Positions 22,266 through 30,101 of a DNA stretch of 45,344 bases are shown one piece after another. The stretch comes from a virus: positions 1-45,344 of IMG/VR virus record IMGVR_UViG_3300044712_001537. One strand, 5' to 3'. How positions within the stretch are numbered: position 1 is the stretch's first letter; every line of letters begins with the position of its first letter. The notes under the pieces are model-generated. The model searched no databases and was not told the DNA's origin. It saw nothing but the letters and a program-made list of their open reading frames with translations. Made by a program: the position numbers and the translations under genes.

Positions 22266-23977
22266 ACACCCTCGTCGACGCCAGCGGCCGACCGATCGAC
22301 ATGGCCGCCATCCGCGAGCCGCAGACCGCGCGCGTGGCCCATCTGCAGCGCGAGTTCGACGCGCACCCGAGCCGCGGGCTGACGCCGGACCGGCTCAACC
22401 GCATCATGCAGTCGGCCGAGCAGGGAGACCTGGTCGGACAGATCGAGCTGGCCGACGACATGGAGGAGCGCGACGCGCACCTGTACGCCGAGCTGGGCAA
22501 GCGGCGCGGCTTCGTCACCGCGCTGGACTGGTCGGTGGAGCCGCCCGAGGGCGCCACGCCGGCCGAGGAGAAGCTGGCCAAGCAGGTGCACGAGTGGCTG
22601 GAGATGATCCAGGCCGAGGCCAACGGCGTGACCGGCGGCATGGCCGTGCTGCTGGCCACCATGACCGACGCCATCCTCAAGGGCTTTGCGCCGCAGGAGC
22701 TGGTGTGGGACTACGTCGGCGACGGCTCGGGCCGCAAGGTGATGCTGCCGCGCGCCACCTGGCAGCCGCAGCGCTGGTTCACCACCAGCGCCGACCGCCG
22801 CCGCTTCCTGCTGCGCAGCCGCAGCATGACCGAGGCCACCGCCGAGCTGCCCGCGGTGATGGGCGAGGAGCTGCTGCCGTACGCCTGGCTGATGCACGTG
22901 CACCCGGCGCGCAACGGCTATCTGGCGCGCGGCAGCCTGGCGCGGGTGCTGTTCTGGCCCTACCTGTTCAAGAACTACTCGGTGCGCGACCTGGCCGAGT
23001 TCCTGGAGATCTACGGCCTGCCGCTGCGCCTGGGCAAGTACCCGGCCGGCGCCGGCGACAAGGAAAAGCTCGCGCTGCTGCAGGCCGTGACGCAGATCGG
23101 CCACAACGCCGCGGGCATCATCCCGCAGAGCATGCAGCTCGAGTTCCAGGCCGCAGCGGCCGGCACCGAGGTGCCTTTCGCGGCCATGTGGGACCGCATG
23201 GACGCGGCCGAGAGCAAGGCGATCCTCGGCCAGACGCTCACCGCCAGCGAGGGGCAGCATGGCACCCAGGCGCTGGGCAACGTGCACAACGAGGTGCGGC
23301 ACGACATCGGCGAGGACGACGCGCGCCGCATTGCCGAGACCATCACGAGCCAGCTCATCCGGCCGCTGGTCACGCTCAACGTGGCCGGCGCCGACCTGCG
23401 CCGGCTGCCGCGCTTCGTGTTCGACACCGGCGAGGCCGAAGACCTGGCGCTGTTTGCCGATGCGCTGCCCAAGCTGGCCAAGAGCGGCATGAAGATCGGC
23501 CGCAAGTGGGCGCAGGAGAAGCTGCGCATCCCCGAGCCCGAGGACGGCGAGGACGTGCTGCAGGGCCCGCCGGACCCCCAGCCCGCGCCGCCCCCGGGCG
23601 CGCCGGGACGGCCCGGGCAGATCCCCAAAGACTCTCCAGTTCCGCCACCGCCGGCCGACGCGAAGGTGGCGCTGGCCGCGCTGGCTGCCGCGCTGAATGC
23701 GCAGGTGGCGGCGCCGGCACCGCCGCGCGACCTGATCGACGAGCTGGTGGCCGAGCAGGCCGCGCAGTGGCAGCCGCTGCTGGGCCCGCTGGTGCAGCCG
23801 CTGCTGGCCGAAATGCAAAAGGCGCTTGCTGCCGGCGAAAGCCTGGAAGCCTTCGCGGCGCGGCTGCCCGAGCTGATCCCCCGACTCGATGCGCAGCCGG
23901 TCACGGCCGCCATCGCCCAAGCTGCGTTCGCCGCCCGCCTGGCGGGCGAGGCGGGCGTGGACCTCAACCAGGAGTGA
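22262..23977 (+). CDS. Portal protein (Mu gp29-like, DUF935)
   Basis: The 571-residue portal forms the dodecameric DNA channel at the capsid vertex. It carries the DUF935 features: RLNRIMQSAEQGDLVGQIEL, DMEERDAHLYAELGKRRGFV, ALDWSVEPPEG near the start, FAPQELVWDY, and the PVGAGDKEKL-like 'KYPAGAGDKEKLALLQAV'. A Pro-rich linker (about 430-465) separates a C-terminal helical domain. The ATG at 22262 has CGGAGCAGGC just upstream. No sign of truncation. Confidence 0.9.
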   Translation: MNTLVDASGRPIDMAAIREPQTARVAHLQREFDAHPSRGLTPDRLNRIMQSAEQGDLVGQIELADDMEERDAHLYAELGKRRGFVTALDWSVEPPEGATPAEEKLAKQVHEWLEMIQAEANGVTGGMAVLLATMTDAILKGFAPQELVWDYVGDGSGRKVMLPRATWQPQRWFTTSADRRRFLLRSRSMTEATAELPAVMGEELLPYAWLMHVHPARNGYLARGSLARVLFWPYLFKNYSVRDLAEFLEIYGLPLRLGKYPAGAGDKEKLALLQAVTQIGHNAAGIIPQSMQLEFQAAAAGTEVPFAAMWDRMDAAESKAILGQTLTASEGQHGTQALGNVHNEVRHDIGEDDARRIAETITSQLIRPLVTLNVAGADLRRLPRFVFDTGEAEDLALFADALPKLAKSGMKIGRKWAQEKLRIPEPEDGEDVLQGPPDPQPAPPPGAPGRPGQIPKDSPVPPPPADAKVALAALAAALNAQVAAPAPPRDLIDELVAEQAAQWQPLLGPLVQPLLAEMQKALAAGESLEAFAARLPELIPRLDAQPVTAAIAQAAFAARLAGEAGVDLNQE

Positions 23978-23981
23978 CGAC

Positions 23982-24209
23982 ATGAAAGTGCGAGCCAAGT
24001 TCCTGTGCAACAGCAAGATGGACCTGCCGGACGGCGGTGTCACCGTGTGGATGTCGCCGGTGTACAGCAGCGACCCAGCGAGCGAGAACAAGGCGTTCTG
24101 CGACGCCACGCCGGCCGGCGTGCTGCAGATGCAGATCAGCAAGGGCAAGCCGGCGGCGGATGTCTTCGTGCAGGGCAAGCAGTACTACGTGGACATCCTG
24201 CCCGTCTGA
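23982..24209 (+). CDS. Small head-region protein of unknown function
   Basis: A 75-residue, beta-rich protein (MKVRAKFLCNSKMDLPDGGV, then TVWMSPVYSSDP and KQYYVDILPV). CAGGAG before the ATG supports translation. It lies between the portal and F genes, a place where Mu has none. Possibly a small virion component; no family recognised. Confidence 0.62.
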   Translation: MKVRAKFLCNSKMDLPDGGVTVWMSPVYSSDPASENKAFCDATPAGVLQMQISKGKPAADVFVQGKQYYVDILPV

Positions 24210-24225
24210 CGCCGCCTGACGCCCC

Positions 24226-25482
24226 ATGCCCGCCACCATCACCCTGGGCGCGCTCGCGCCCGAAGACAGCTTCGCCGCCTTTGCGGCGCGCGGGCTGCTG
24301 CGGCCGAGCTTCCGCTGGCAGGAGGTGTGGCAGGCCGAGCATGCGCGCGCCTTCGCCGTGGCCGGGGTGATGCGGCTGGACGTGTTGCGCACCATCCGCG
24401 ACCAGGTCGACAGCGCCGTGGCCAACGGCACCGGCTTCGAGGAGTTCCATCAAGCCCTGAAGCGCCAGCTGGTGGCCAAGGGCTGGTGGGGCAACCTCGA
24501 GATCACCGACCCGAAGACCGGCGAGGTGCGCACCACCAAGTTCAACGACGCGCGGCTGCAGCTGATCTTCGACGTCAACATGCGGCAAAGCCACGCCGCC
24601 GGGCGCTGGGCGCGCATCATGCGCAGCCGCAGCCAGACCCACATCGTCTACCGCACCATGCGCGACGAGCGCGTGCGCGCCAGCCACAAGCCCTGGGACG
24701 ACGTGGTGCTGCCCCGGGACCACCCCTGGTGGGCCACGCACTACCCGCCCAACGGCTGGCGCTGCCGCTGCACCGCCTTCGGCATCGACGAGCGTGGCAT
24801 CGAGCGCATGCGTGCCGCCGGCGCCAGGATCAAGACCGAAGCGCCGGCCACGCAGTGGGTCGAGTTCGAGAACAAGTCCACCGGCCAGGTCGAGCGGGTG
24901 CCGCGCGGCATCGACCCCGGATTCGCCTACAACCCCGGCCAGGTGCACGTGGCGCAGGGCATCGAGCAGCTGGCGCGCAGCCTGGCCGCGGTGCGCGGCG
25001 CCAGCGTGCGCCCGGCCGGCGCCGCGGCCAACGATGCCGGCAGCGCCCTGCAGCTGCAGCGCGCGGCCATCGCGCGCGGCCGGCGCGAACAGGCCTTCCG
25101 CGACTTCCTGGCCGACCCGCCGCCCAAGGTCGACACCGGCCTGCCGGTGGCGGCCGTGCCCGCGCCACGCGGCGAGCCGGCGGTGGCCAGCGTGCGCGCC
25201 GCCGACCTGCTGCGCCAGGCGGGCGACCCGGCCTACCCGCGCGCGCTGCCCACCGTGGCAGCCGACTGGGCGATGGCGCAGGCCGTGATCGACCGCGGCC
25301 AGCGCCTGGACCTGGCCGGCGGCCGCGTGCTGTGGTGGTGGGCGCGCGGCACGGGCGATGCGCGGCGCGTGCACGTGCTCGAGCTCGAGCGCGGCGCGCT
25401 GGTGTGGTGGACGCGGCAACTGGCCGCATTGAGCGTCGACGAAGCGCGCACGCGCTACCCGGCGCTGGAAGGACTGCTGTGA
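24226..25482 (+). CDS. Minor head/morphogenesis protein F (Mu gp30-like)
   Basis: The 418-residue protein has the phage minor head domain of Mu F/SPP1 gp7 type: FEEFHQALKRQLVAKGWWG, RLQLIFDVNMRQSHAAGRWA, RDERVRASHKPWDDVVLP and the signature HYPPNGWRCRCTAFGID at about 168-184. It is needed for head assembly and DNA packaging or ejection. The C-terminal third is variable and Ala-rich. Its stop is overlapped by a GTG start of the next gene. Confidence 0.88.
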   Translation: MPATITLGALAPEDSFAAFAARGLLRPSFRWQEVWQAEHARAFAVAGVMRLDVLRTIRDQVDSAVANGTGFEEFHQALKRQLVAKGWWGNLEITDPKTGEVRTTKFNDARLQLIFDVNMRQSHAAGRWARIMRSRSQTHIVYRTMRDERVRASHKPWDDVVLPRDHPWWATHYPPNGWRCRCTAFGIDERGIERMRAAGARIKTEAPATQWVEFENKSTGQVERVPRGIDPGFAYNPGQVHVAQGIEQLARSLAAVRGASVRPAGAAANDAGSALQLQRAAIARGRREQAFRDFLADPPPKVDTGLPVAAVPAPRGEPAVASVRAADLLRQAGDPAYPRALPTVAADWAMAQAVIDRGQRLDLAGGRVLWWWARGTGDARRVHVLELERGALVWWTRQLAALSVDEARTRYPALEGLL

Positions 25483-25724
25483 ATCATCACGCCGACAAGC
25501 CGGCGCCCGCCGTCAATCCCTGGGGCCTGACCGAGGTGGAGGCGCGCACGATGGACGCGTTCATCGAGGCGGGCAGCCACAAAGGGGTGGCCCGCAAGAT
25601 CAACCGCTCGGTCAAGACGGTCGAAGCGCACTGCGCCCGGGTCAAGCGCAAGATGTCGTCGCGCAACAAGATCGACTTCCTGCTGCAGTGGGACCGCTGG
25701 CGCCGTGGCCAGGGTGCGGCGTGA
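25479..25724 (+). CDS. LuxR/GerE-type HTH protein inside the head operon
   Basis: An 81-residue protein from a GTG that overlaps the F stop (GTGA). Residues about 18-70 match the LuxR-family HTH: LTEVEARTMDAFIEAGSHKG, then VARKINRSVKTVEAHCARVK and KMSSRNKIDFLLQW. There is no receiver or ligand domain. Such a regulator within Mu-type head genes is unusual, since Mu has none here. It could fine-tune late transcription or act on host genes. Its stop overlaps the next start. Confidence 0.78.
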   Translation: MNHHADKPAPAVNPWGLTEVEARTMDAFIEAGSHKGVARKINRSVKTVEAHCARVKRKMSSRNKIDFLLQWDRWRRGQGAA

Positions 25725-26122
25725 GCAGCTTCACCGATCCGCTCGAGGTGGTGCAGCAGGGCGAGCGCTGGCGCACCCTGCGCGCCATGCACTACTGGAC
25801 CGGCTGCCGCGACGGTGGCGAGCCGCTGGCGCAGCGCTGCGTCATGCTGGTGGTGGTGCCGGCCGGCTTCGTGACCGACTTCGCCAGCATCCCGCGCCTT
25901 TTCTGGACGCTGGTGGGCCACCCCGCCGGCCGCTACGCGCAGGCCGCGGTGCTGCACGATTTCCTCTACAGCAGCCGCGCCGTGCCACGCGGCGAGGCCG
26001 ACCGCATCTTCCGCGAGGCGATGCAGGTGCTGGGTGTGCCGGCCTGGCAGCGCTGGGCGATCTGGGCCGGCGTGCGCCTGGGCGGGCGGCTGGCCTTTCA
26101 GCCGCAGACCGGAGGGGCCTGA
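25721..26122 (+). CDS. DUF1353 phage protein
   Basis: A 133-residue protein from the GTG at 25721, overlapping the HTH stop. It shows the DUF1353 pattern: VVVPAGFVTDFASIPRLFWT (about 46-65), RYAQAAVLHDFLYSSRAV (about 72-89), then ADRIFREAMQVLGV and IWAGVRLGGRLAF. The conserved Asp and His residues suggest a metal or peptidoglycan-related function, but the family is uncharacterised. Commonly found among phage structural and lysis genes. Confidence 0.85.
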   Translation: MSSFTDPLEVVQQGERWRTLRAMHYWTGCRDGGEPLAQRCVMLVVVPAGFVTDFASIPRLFWTLVGHPAGRYAQAAVLHDFLYSSRAVPRGEADRIFREAMQVLGVPAWQRWAIWAGVRLGGRLAFQPQTGGA

Positions 26123-26622
26123 TGGACGAGCTGCAGATCACGCTGGACAACGCCGCGCTGCTGCGCGCCATCGACGGCGCGATCGAGCTGCTGGCCAGCC
26201 CGCGCCAGCTGATGGAGGAGATCGGCGCCAAGCTGGAAAGCAACGCCAATCTGCGCTTCGACAGCAAGAAAGACCCGGCCGGCGTACCGTGGCCGCCGCT
26301 GTCGCAGGTGACCATCGACTACTGGTACGCCAAGAAGTACCCCAAGGGCATCCCCGGCACGCTGATGGAGCGCACGCGCCAGCTGCGCAACAGCCTGGGG
26401 TACAACGCGGCAGATGACTCGGTGGTGCTCGGCACCAGCCGCCGCGTGCCGGGCAAGAGCCAGCCCTACTGGGAGGTGGGCCAGCTGCACGAGTGGGGCA
26501 CTGTGATCATGCCGCGCCGCGGCATCTTCACGGCCGACCCGAAGACTGGCAAGCTGGGCGGCGACGACGAAGCCGACGTGCTGCAGATCGTCAACGACGC
26601 GGTGCTGGGCGCCTTCGGCTGA
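26122..26622 (+). CDS. Virion morphogenesis protein G (Mu gp31-like)
   Basis: A 166-residue protein of the phage virion morphogenesis family (Mu G): MEEIGAKLESNANLRFDSKK, PWPPLSQVTIDYW, LMERTRQLRNSLGYNA, QLHEWGTVIMPRRGIF. In Mu, G is needed for head-tail assembly. The ATG at 26122 overlaps the DUF1353 stop and has GGAGGGG upstream. It is the last gene before the second late promoter. Confidence 0.88.
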   Translation: MDELQITLDNAALLRAIDGAIELLASPRQLMEEIGAKLESNANLRFDSKKDPAGVPWPPLSQVTIDYWYAKKYPKGIPGTLMERTRQLRNSLGYNAADDSVVLGTSRRVPGKSQPYWEVGQLHEWGTVIMPRRGIFTADPKTGKLGGDDEADVLQIVNDAVLGAFG

Positions 26623-26671
26623 GTGCCGTGGCAGCTGCAAAGTAGCTGCAAGTTAGCGCCATCCATCTGCT

Positions 26672-26721
26672 GAAGTTCTTCAACTTCCGCGGCTCGCGCG
26701 AGGCGCCCACAGTGGCGGCTT
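26672..26721 (+). promoter_or_regulatory. Predicted activator-dependent late promoter (PI-like)
   Basis: GAAGTT (26672-26677) and AACTTC (26682-26687) flank CTTC, identical to the dyad at 14073. CACAGT at 26708-26713 is in the same place as CAAAGT in the first copy, and 20 bases around the dyad are identical in both. The protease ATG at 26722 follows with no ribosome site. An AGCTGCAAAGT/AGCTGCAAGTT tandem repeat (about 26632-26653) lies upstream. In Mu, promoter PI lies before gene I, the same position. Confidence 0.68.
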
Positions 26722-27804
26722 ATGCGCTTGCTCACCGCCTTGTTGTCTGCCTCGCTGCCGCTGCTGGCCAACGGCCAGGCGCAGCTGCTGCCGGCCGGTG
26801 AATTCAGCGCCCGCGACGGCCGGCCCGGACCCGGCAAGACCTGGAGGGTCAGCGATGCACAAGGCCTGAAGCTTGCCGCCGCAATGAACACGACGATCGC
26901 GGCCACGCCCATCGTCATCGACTACGAGCACCAGACGCTGCACAAGGAACGCAACGGCCAGCCCGCGCCCGCCGCCGGCTGGATCAGGAGCGTGACCTGG
27001 CTGACAGGCAAGGGCCTGCTCAGCGACGTGGAGTGGACCGACAAGGCCCGCGCCGCGATCAACGCCGGCGAGTACCGCTACATCAGCCCCGTGATCACGT
27101 GGGACCAGGACAGCGGCGCCGTCACCGGCGTGCACCTGGCCGCGCTGACCAACTTCCCCGCGCTGCTCGGCATGGACGCCGCCGTGGCCGCGCTTTCCAC
27201 CCTCAACGACCACGCCCCCCAGGAGACCCCCATGAAGCTGCTGCTTGCTGCCCTTGCCACCATGATGGGCCAGGCCTCCTTGGCCACGGCCGACGAAGCC
27301 ACTGCCGTGGCCGCCGTGCAGGCCTGGAAGCCCCCGCCGGCACCGCTGCCCGAGGCGCTGACCACCGCGCTCGGCCTGGCTGCCGGTGCGGACGCCACTG
27401 CCGCGCTGTCGGCCGTGGCGGCGCTGAAGGCGCCGAGCACCGCCACCGTGCAACTGGTCACCGACCTGCAGGGCCAGCTGGCCACGCTCACGGCGCAGAT
27501 CAACGGCGCCGCGGTTGACCGCGCGGTCGACGGCGCGATCGAGGCCGGCAAGCTGACGGCCGCGCAGCGCGAGCAGTACGTGGCGCTGGGCAAGAAAGAC
27601 CTGGCCATGCTGACGGCCATCCTGGCCGCCGCACCGGTGATCCCCGGCCTGGCGGGCCAGGGCGCTGCGGCCAAGGTCGCGGCGTCGGGTGCCGACACGC
27701 GCCAGGCCATCACTGCGCTGACGACCGACCAGCAGGCCATCGCCGCGCAGCTGGGCATCGCCCCGGCGGACTACCTGAAGTCGCTGCAGGCCGCCGCGGC
27801 CTGA
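26722..27804 (+). CDS. Head maturation protease/scaffold (Mu I-like, gp32)
   Basis: The 360-residue protein fits Mu gpI: an N-terminal protease with PIVIDYEHQTL (catalytic-type H70), AAGWIRSVTWL, LLSDVEWTDKARAAI and GEYRYISPVI (S122), and a C-terminal helical scaffold (about 171-360). The protease trims the scaffold after prohead assembly. It follows the second predicted late promoter immediately, and no Shine-Dalgarno lies before the ATG. The first 20 residues look signal-like (LLTALLSASLPLLANGQA), probably by chance of composition. Confidence 0.9.
   Translation: MRLLTALLSASLPLLANGQAQLLPAGEFSARDGRPGPGKTWRVSDAQGLKLAAAMNTTIAATPIVIDYEHQTLHKERNGQPAPAAGWIRSVTWLTGKGLLSDVEWTDKARAAINAGEYRYISPVITWDQDSGAVTGVHLAALTNFPALLGMDAAVAALSTLNDHAPQETPMKLLLAALATMMGQASLATADEATAVAAVQAWKPPPAPLPEALTTALGLAAGADATAALSAVAALKAPSTATVQLVTDLQGQLATLTAQINGAAVDRAVDGAIEAGKLTAAQREQYVALGKKDLAMLTAILAAAPVIPGLAGQGAAAKVAASGADTRQAITALTTDQQAIAAQLGIAPADYLKSLQAAAA
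27232..27804 (+). CDS. Internal in-frame scaffold protein (Mu Z-like)
   Basis: An ATG at codon 171 of the protease gene is preceded by AGGAGA (27221-27226) at ideal distance. Initiation here would give a 190-residue protein containing only the scaffold domain, as Mu gpZ is made from within gene I. The domain is Ala-rich and helical, ending PADYLKSLQAAAA. The start signal is clearly better than that of the full-length gene, so the free scaffold may be the major product. Confidence 0.7.
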   Translation: MKLLLAALATMMGQASLATADEATAVAAVQAWKPPPAPLPEALTTALGLAAGADATAALSAVAALKAPSTATVQLVTDLQGQLATLTAQINGAAVDRAVDGAIEAGKLTAAQREQYVALGKKDLAMLTAILAAAPVIPGLAGQGAAAKVAASGADTRQAITALTTDQQAIAAQLGIAPADYLKSLQAAAA

Positions 27805-27838
27805 GCACGCCAGCACCCCCACACCAGGAGCGCAAACC

Positions 27839-28246
27839 ATGACCGCACTCGCCGCTGACCGCCCCACGCCCCGCCGCTCAGGCCAGGACCTTTCACTGCC
27901 GGTGGCAGCCAGCACCAAGATCTACGCCGGCGCGCTGGTGTGCGTCAACGCGTCGGGCTACGCCACCAAGGGCGCCGTGTCCACCACGCTCAAGGCGGTG
28001 GGCGTGGCGCAGGAACAGGTGGACAACAGCGCCGGCGCCAACGGCGACCTGCGCATCAACGTGCGCCGCGGCGTGTTCCTGATGGGCAACTCGTCGGCCG
28101 GCGACCTGATCGCCCTGGCCGACGTGGGCAGCACCTGCTACATCGTCGACGACCAGACGGTGGCCAAGACCAACGGCACCAGCACGCGCAGCGCCGCGGG
28201 CGTCGTGCGCGACGTGGACGCCTCGGGCGTGTGGGTCGAGTTCTGA
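27839..28246 (+). CDS. Capsid decoration/cement-like protein
   Basis: A 135-residue beta-rich protein (TKIYAGALVCVNASGYATKG, LRINVRRGVFLMGNSSAGDL, DLIALADVGSTCYIVDDQTV) resembling small phage head decoration or cement proteins encoded between scaffold and major capsid protein. CAGGAG precedes the ATG. It would bind the outer face of the expanded capsid. The identification rests on position and fold pattern. Confidence 0.72.
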   Translation: MTALAADRPTPRRSGQDLSLPVAASTKIYAGALVCVNASGYATKGAVSTTLKAVGVAQEQVDNSAGANGDLRINVRRGVFLMGNSSAGDLIALADVGSTCYIVDDQTVAKTNGTSTRSAAGVVRDVDASGVWVEF

Positions 28247-28297
28247 CCCGCCGCCCACGCTGACCCCACCCCCTTCGACTGAACCGGAGAACCCCCG

Positions 28298-29188
28298 ATG
28301 CTGATCAACCGAGCCAACCTGGCCGACATGTTCCGCGGCTTCCAGACCATCTACCAGGACGCGTGGAACCAAGCCCCGAGCATGTACGAAACGGTGGCCA
28401 CCGTGATCCCGAGCACCGGGGCCGAAGAGCACTACGCGTGGCTGGGCACGATGCCGCGCTTTCGCGAGTGGCTCGGAGACCGCGTGCTGCAGAGCCTGGC
28501 CAGCAGCGACTACACGATCAAGAACAAGGATTTCGAGCTGACGGTCGAGGTCGACCGCAACGCGATCCTGGACGACCGCCTGGGCGTGTACCGGCCGATG
28601 ATGCAGATGCTCGGCCAGGAGGCCAAGACGCACCCCGACGAGCTGGTGTGGAGCCTGCTGGCGGCGGGCTTCAGCACGCTGTGCTACGACGGGCAGTTCT
28701 TCTTCGACACCGACCACCCGGTGATGGCGGCCGACGGCTCGATGACGACCTGGTCGAACTTCGGCGGCGGCGCGGGCACCGCGTGGTATCTGCTGGACCT
28801 GAGCCGGCCGATCAAGCCGATCATCTTCCAGAAGCGCAAGGAGTACGAGTTCGTGGCGATGGACTCGCCCACCGACGAGCAGGTGTTCATGCGCAAGAGC
28901 TTCCGCTACGGCGTGGACTCGCGCTGCAACGTGGGCTATGGCCTGCCGCAGTCGGCTTACGCCAGCAAGCAGACGCTGGACGCCACGGCCTACGCCGCGG
29001 CGCGCGCGTCCATTGCCACCGTGACTGGCGACCGCGGCAAGCGGCTGGCCTTCCGCGGCACGCACCTGGTGGTGCCGCCCAGCCTGGAGAAGGCAGCTGC
29101 CGAGATCCTGACCGCTGCGCGCACCACCTCGGGCGCCGACAACGTGATGGTGGGCACCGCCAAGCTCGTCGTCTGCCCGTGGCTGTGA
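28298..29188 (+). CDS. Major capsid protein (Mu T-like, gp34)
   Basis: The 296-residue protein follows the Mu gpT pattern throughout: MLINRANLADMFRGFQTIYQ, VATVIPSTGAEEHYAWLG, LASSDYTIKNKDFELTVEVD, RNAILDDRLGVYRPMMQMLG, YDGQFFFDTDHPV and the C-terminal HLVVPPSLEKAAAEILTAAR. It forms the icosahedral shell with an HK97-type fold. Length is normal for the family. It lies just after the scaffold and decoration genes. Confidence 0.92.
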   Translation: MLINRANLADMFRGFQTIYQDAWNQAPSMYETVATVIPSTGAEEHYAWLGTMPRFREWLGDRVLQSLASSDYTIKNKDFELTVEVDRNAILDDRLGVYRPMMQMLGQEAKTHPDELVWSLLAAGFSTLCYDGQFFFDTDHPVMAADGSMTTWSNFGGGAGTAWYLLDLSRPIKPIIFQKRKEYEFVAMDSPTDEQVFMRKSFRYGVDSRCNVGYGLPQSAYASKQTLDATAYAAARASIATVTGDRGKRLAFRGTHLVVPPSLEKAAAEILTAARTTSGADNVMVGTAKLVVCPWL

Positions 29189-29211
29189 AGCTGAGCTGAA
29201 GGAGAGCGACG

Positions 29212-29424
29212 ATGGCAACGAGCAAGAAGTCCGTCCAGGCCGGCCCCGCCGGCAAGGGCCTGCAGGTGACCGCCAGGCGCGCGTCGTTCTGGCGTGGCGG
29301 CTACCAGTTCAGTGCCGAGCCGCGCGTGCTGGCGCTGGCCGACCTGACCCCCGAGCAGGCGCAGGCGATCCGCGACGAAGGCGACGGCGGCATGCTGGTC
29401 GTGGCCGAAGTCGACCTGGACTGA
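29212..29424 (+). CDS. Mu gp35/HI1506-like small protein (copy 1)
   Basis: A 70-residue protein (LQVTARRASFWRGGYQFSAE, then LALADLTPEQAQAIRDEG and LVVAEVDLD). It fits the small FluMu/HI1506-type domain encoded after the major capsid gene. GGAGAG stands upstream. The following gene encodes a related copy. Role unknown; possibly a capsid-associated protein. Confidence 0.72.
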   Translation: MATSKKSVQAGPAGKGLQVTARRASFWRGGYQFSAEPRVLALADLTPEQAQAIRDEGDGGMLVVAEVDLD

Positions 29425-29437
29425 AGGCAGGCGACCG

Positions 29438-29647
29438 ATGGCCAAGTCCCCCGCCCCCCGCAAGGAGCGCCGCATCCGCGTCGTCACCGACCCGGCGCGC
29501 GTGTGCTTCGCCGCCGGCGCCTTCTGGGCCGGCATCAGTGAAGTGCCGGCCGAATCGATCAGCGCCGCGCAACTGCTGGAGCTGAAGAACCACCCGAAGC
29601 TCGAGGTCAGCGAGGTCGATGTCGACGTCGCTGCGGCCGAGGGCTGA
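29438..29647 (+). CDS. HI1506-like small protein (copy 2)
   Basis: A 69-residue protein (RRIRVVTDPARVCFAAGAFW, then ISAAQLLELKNHPKLEVSEV). Its layout of strand, aromatic turn, helix and acidic end parallels the preceding protein (RASFWRGG/RVCFAAGAF; LTPEQAQAI/ISAAQLLEL; VVAEVDLD/VSEVDVD), suggesting an old tandem duplication. AGGCAG lies before the ATG. Confidence 0.7.
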   Translation: MAKSPAPRKERRIRVVTDPARVCFAAGAFWAGISEVPAESISAAQLLELKNHPKLEVSEVDVDVAAAEG

Positions 29648-29680
29648 ACGAATACACCCCCGCCGCGCAGGGGAGTCGAT

Positions 29681-29707
29681 CGGTGGCAGGCCGGAGCCCT
29701 GCCACCG
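29681..29707. repeat. Strong hairpin between head and tail gene groups
   Basis: CGGTGGCAGG (29681-29690) pairs perfectly with CCTGCCACCG (29698-29707) around a 7-base loop, with GGGGA and TCCCC flanking as a possible outer stem. A GGCGCC repeat follows. There is no T-run. It lies in a 118-base gap at the head/tail junction and may attenuate or stabilise late mRNA. Confidence 0.5.
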
Positions 29708-29765
29708 GGATCCCCGCAGGGACAAGGCGCCGCCCGGGGCGCCCCCCGCAGCGAAGGACACCGCC

Positions 29766-30086
29766 ATGCCGCAACGCGAAATCAAGCTCTTCCCGACGCC
29801 CAAGAACTACTTCAACAACGGCAGCGCGCCGCAGCCCTGGCCGGTGTCGCGGCTGATCGCCTTCCTGCAAGACCAGCAGAAGAAGGTCCCCGAGGCCGAG
29901 CGCGAGTCGCTGGTGGCCGAAGGCTGCGACGGCATCACGCTGAAGCACCAGACCACCATCACGCCCGAACAGCTCGACCAGGAGAAGCTGCAGCTGCTGC
30001 TCAAGGCGCTGGCCGGCGCCTCACGAGACGGGCTGACCCGCGACGAGGTCGAGGCGCTGCTGCGCCGCGTGGCCCTGCTGAGCTGA
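29766..30086 (+). CDS. Phage protein of unknown function at the head/tail junction
   Basis: A 106-residue protein (REIKLFPTPKNYFNNGSAPQ, PVSRLIAFLQDQQKKVPEAE, then a helical LDQEKLQLLLKALAG). GAAGGA precedes the ATG at 29766; a longer upstream frame crosses the hairpin and has no ribosome site. No family recognised, but similar small genes occur before gp36 in Mu-like phages. Confidence 0.62.
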   Translation: MPQREIKLFPTPKNYFNNGSAPQPWPVSRLIAFLQDQQKKVPEAERESLVAEGCDGITLKHQTTITPEQLDQEKLQLLLKALAGASRDGLTRDEVEALLRRVALLS

Positions 30087-30101
30087 CCGGGCCCGGCCGC
30101 C

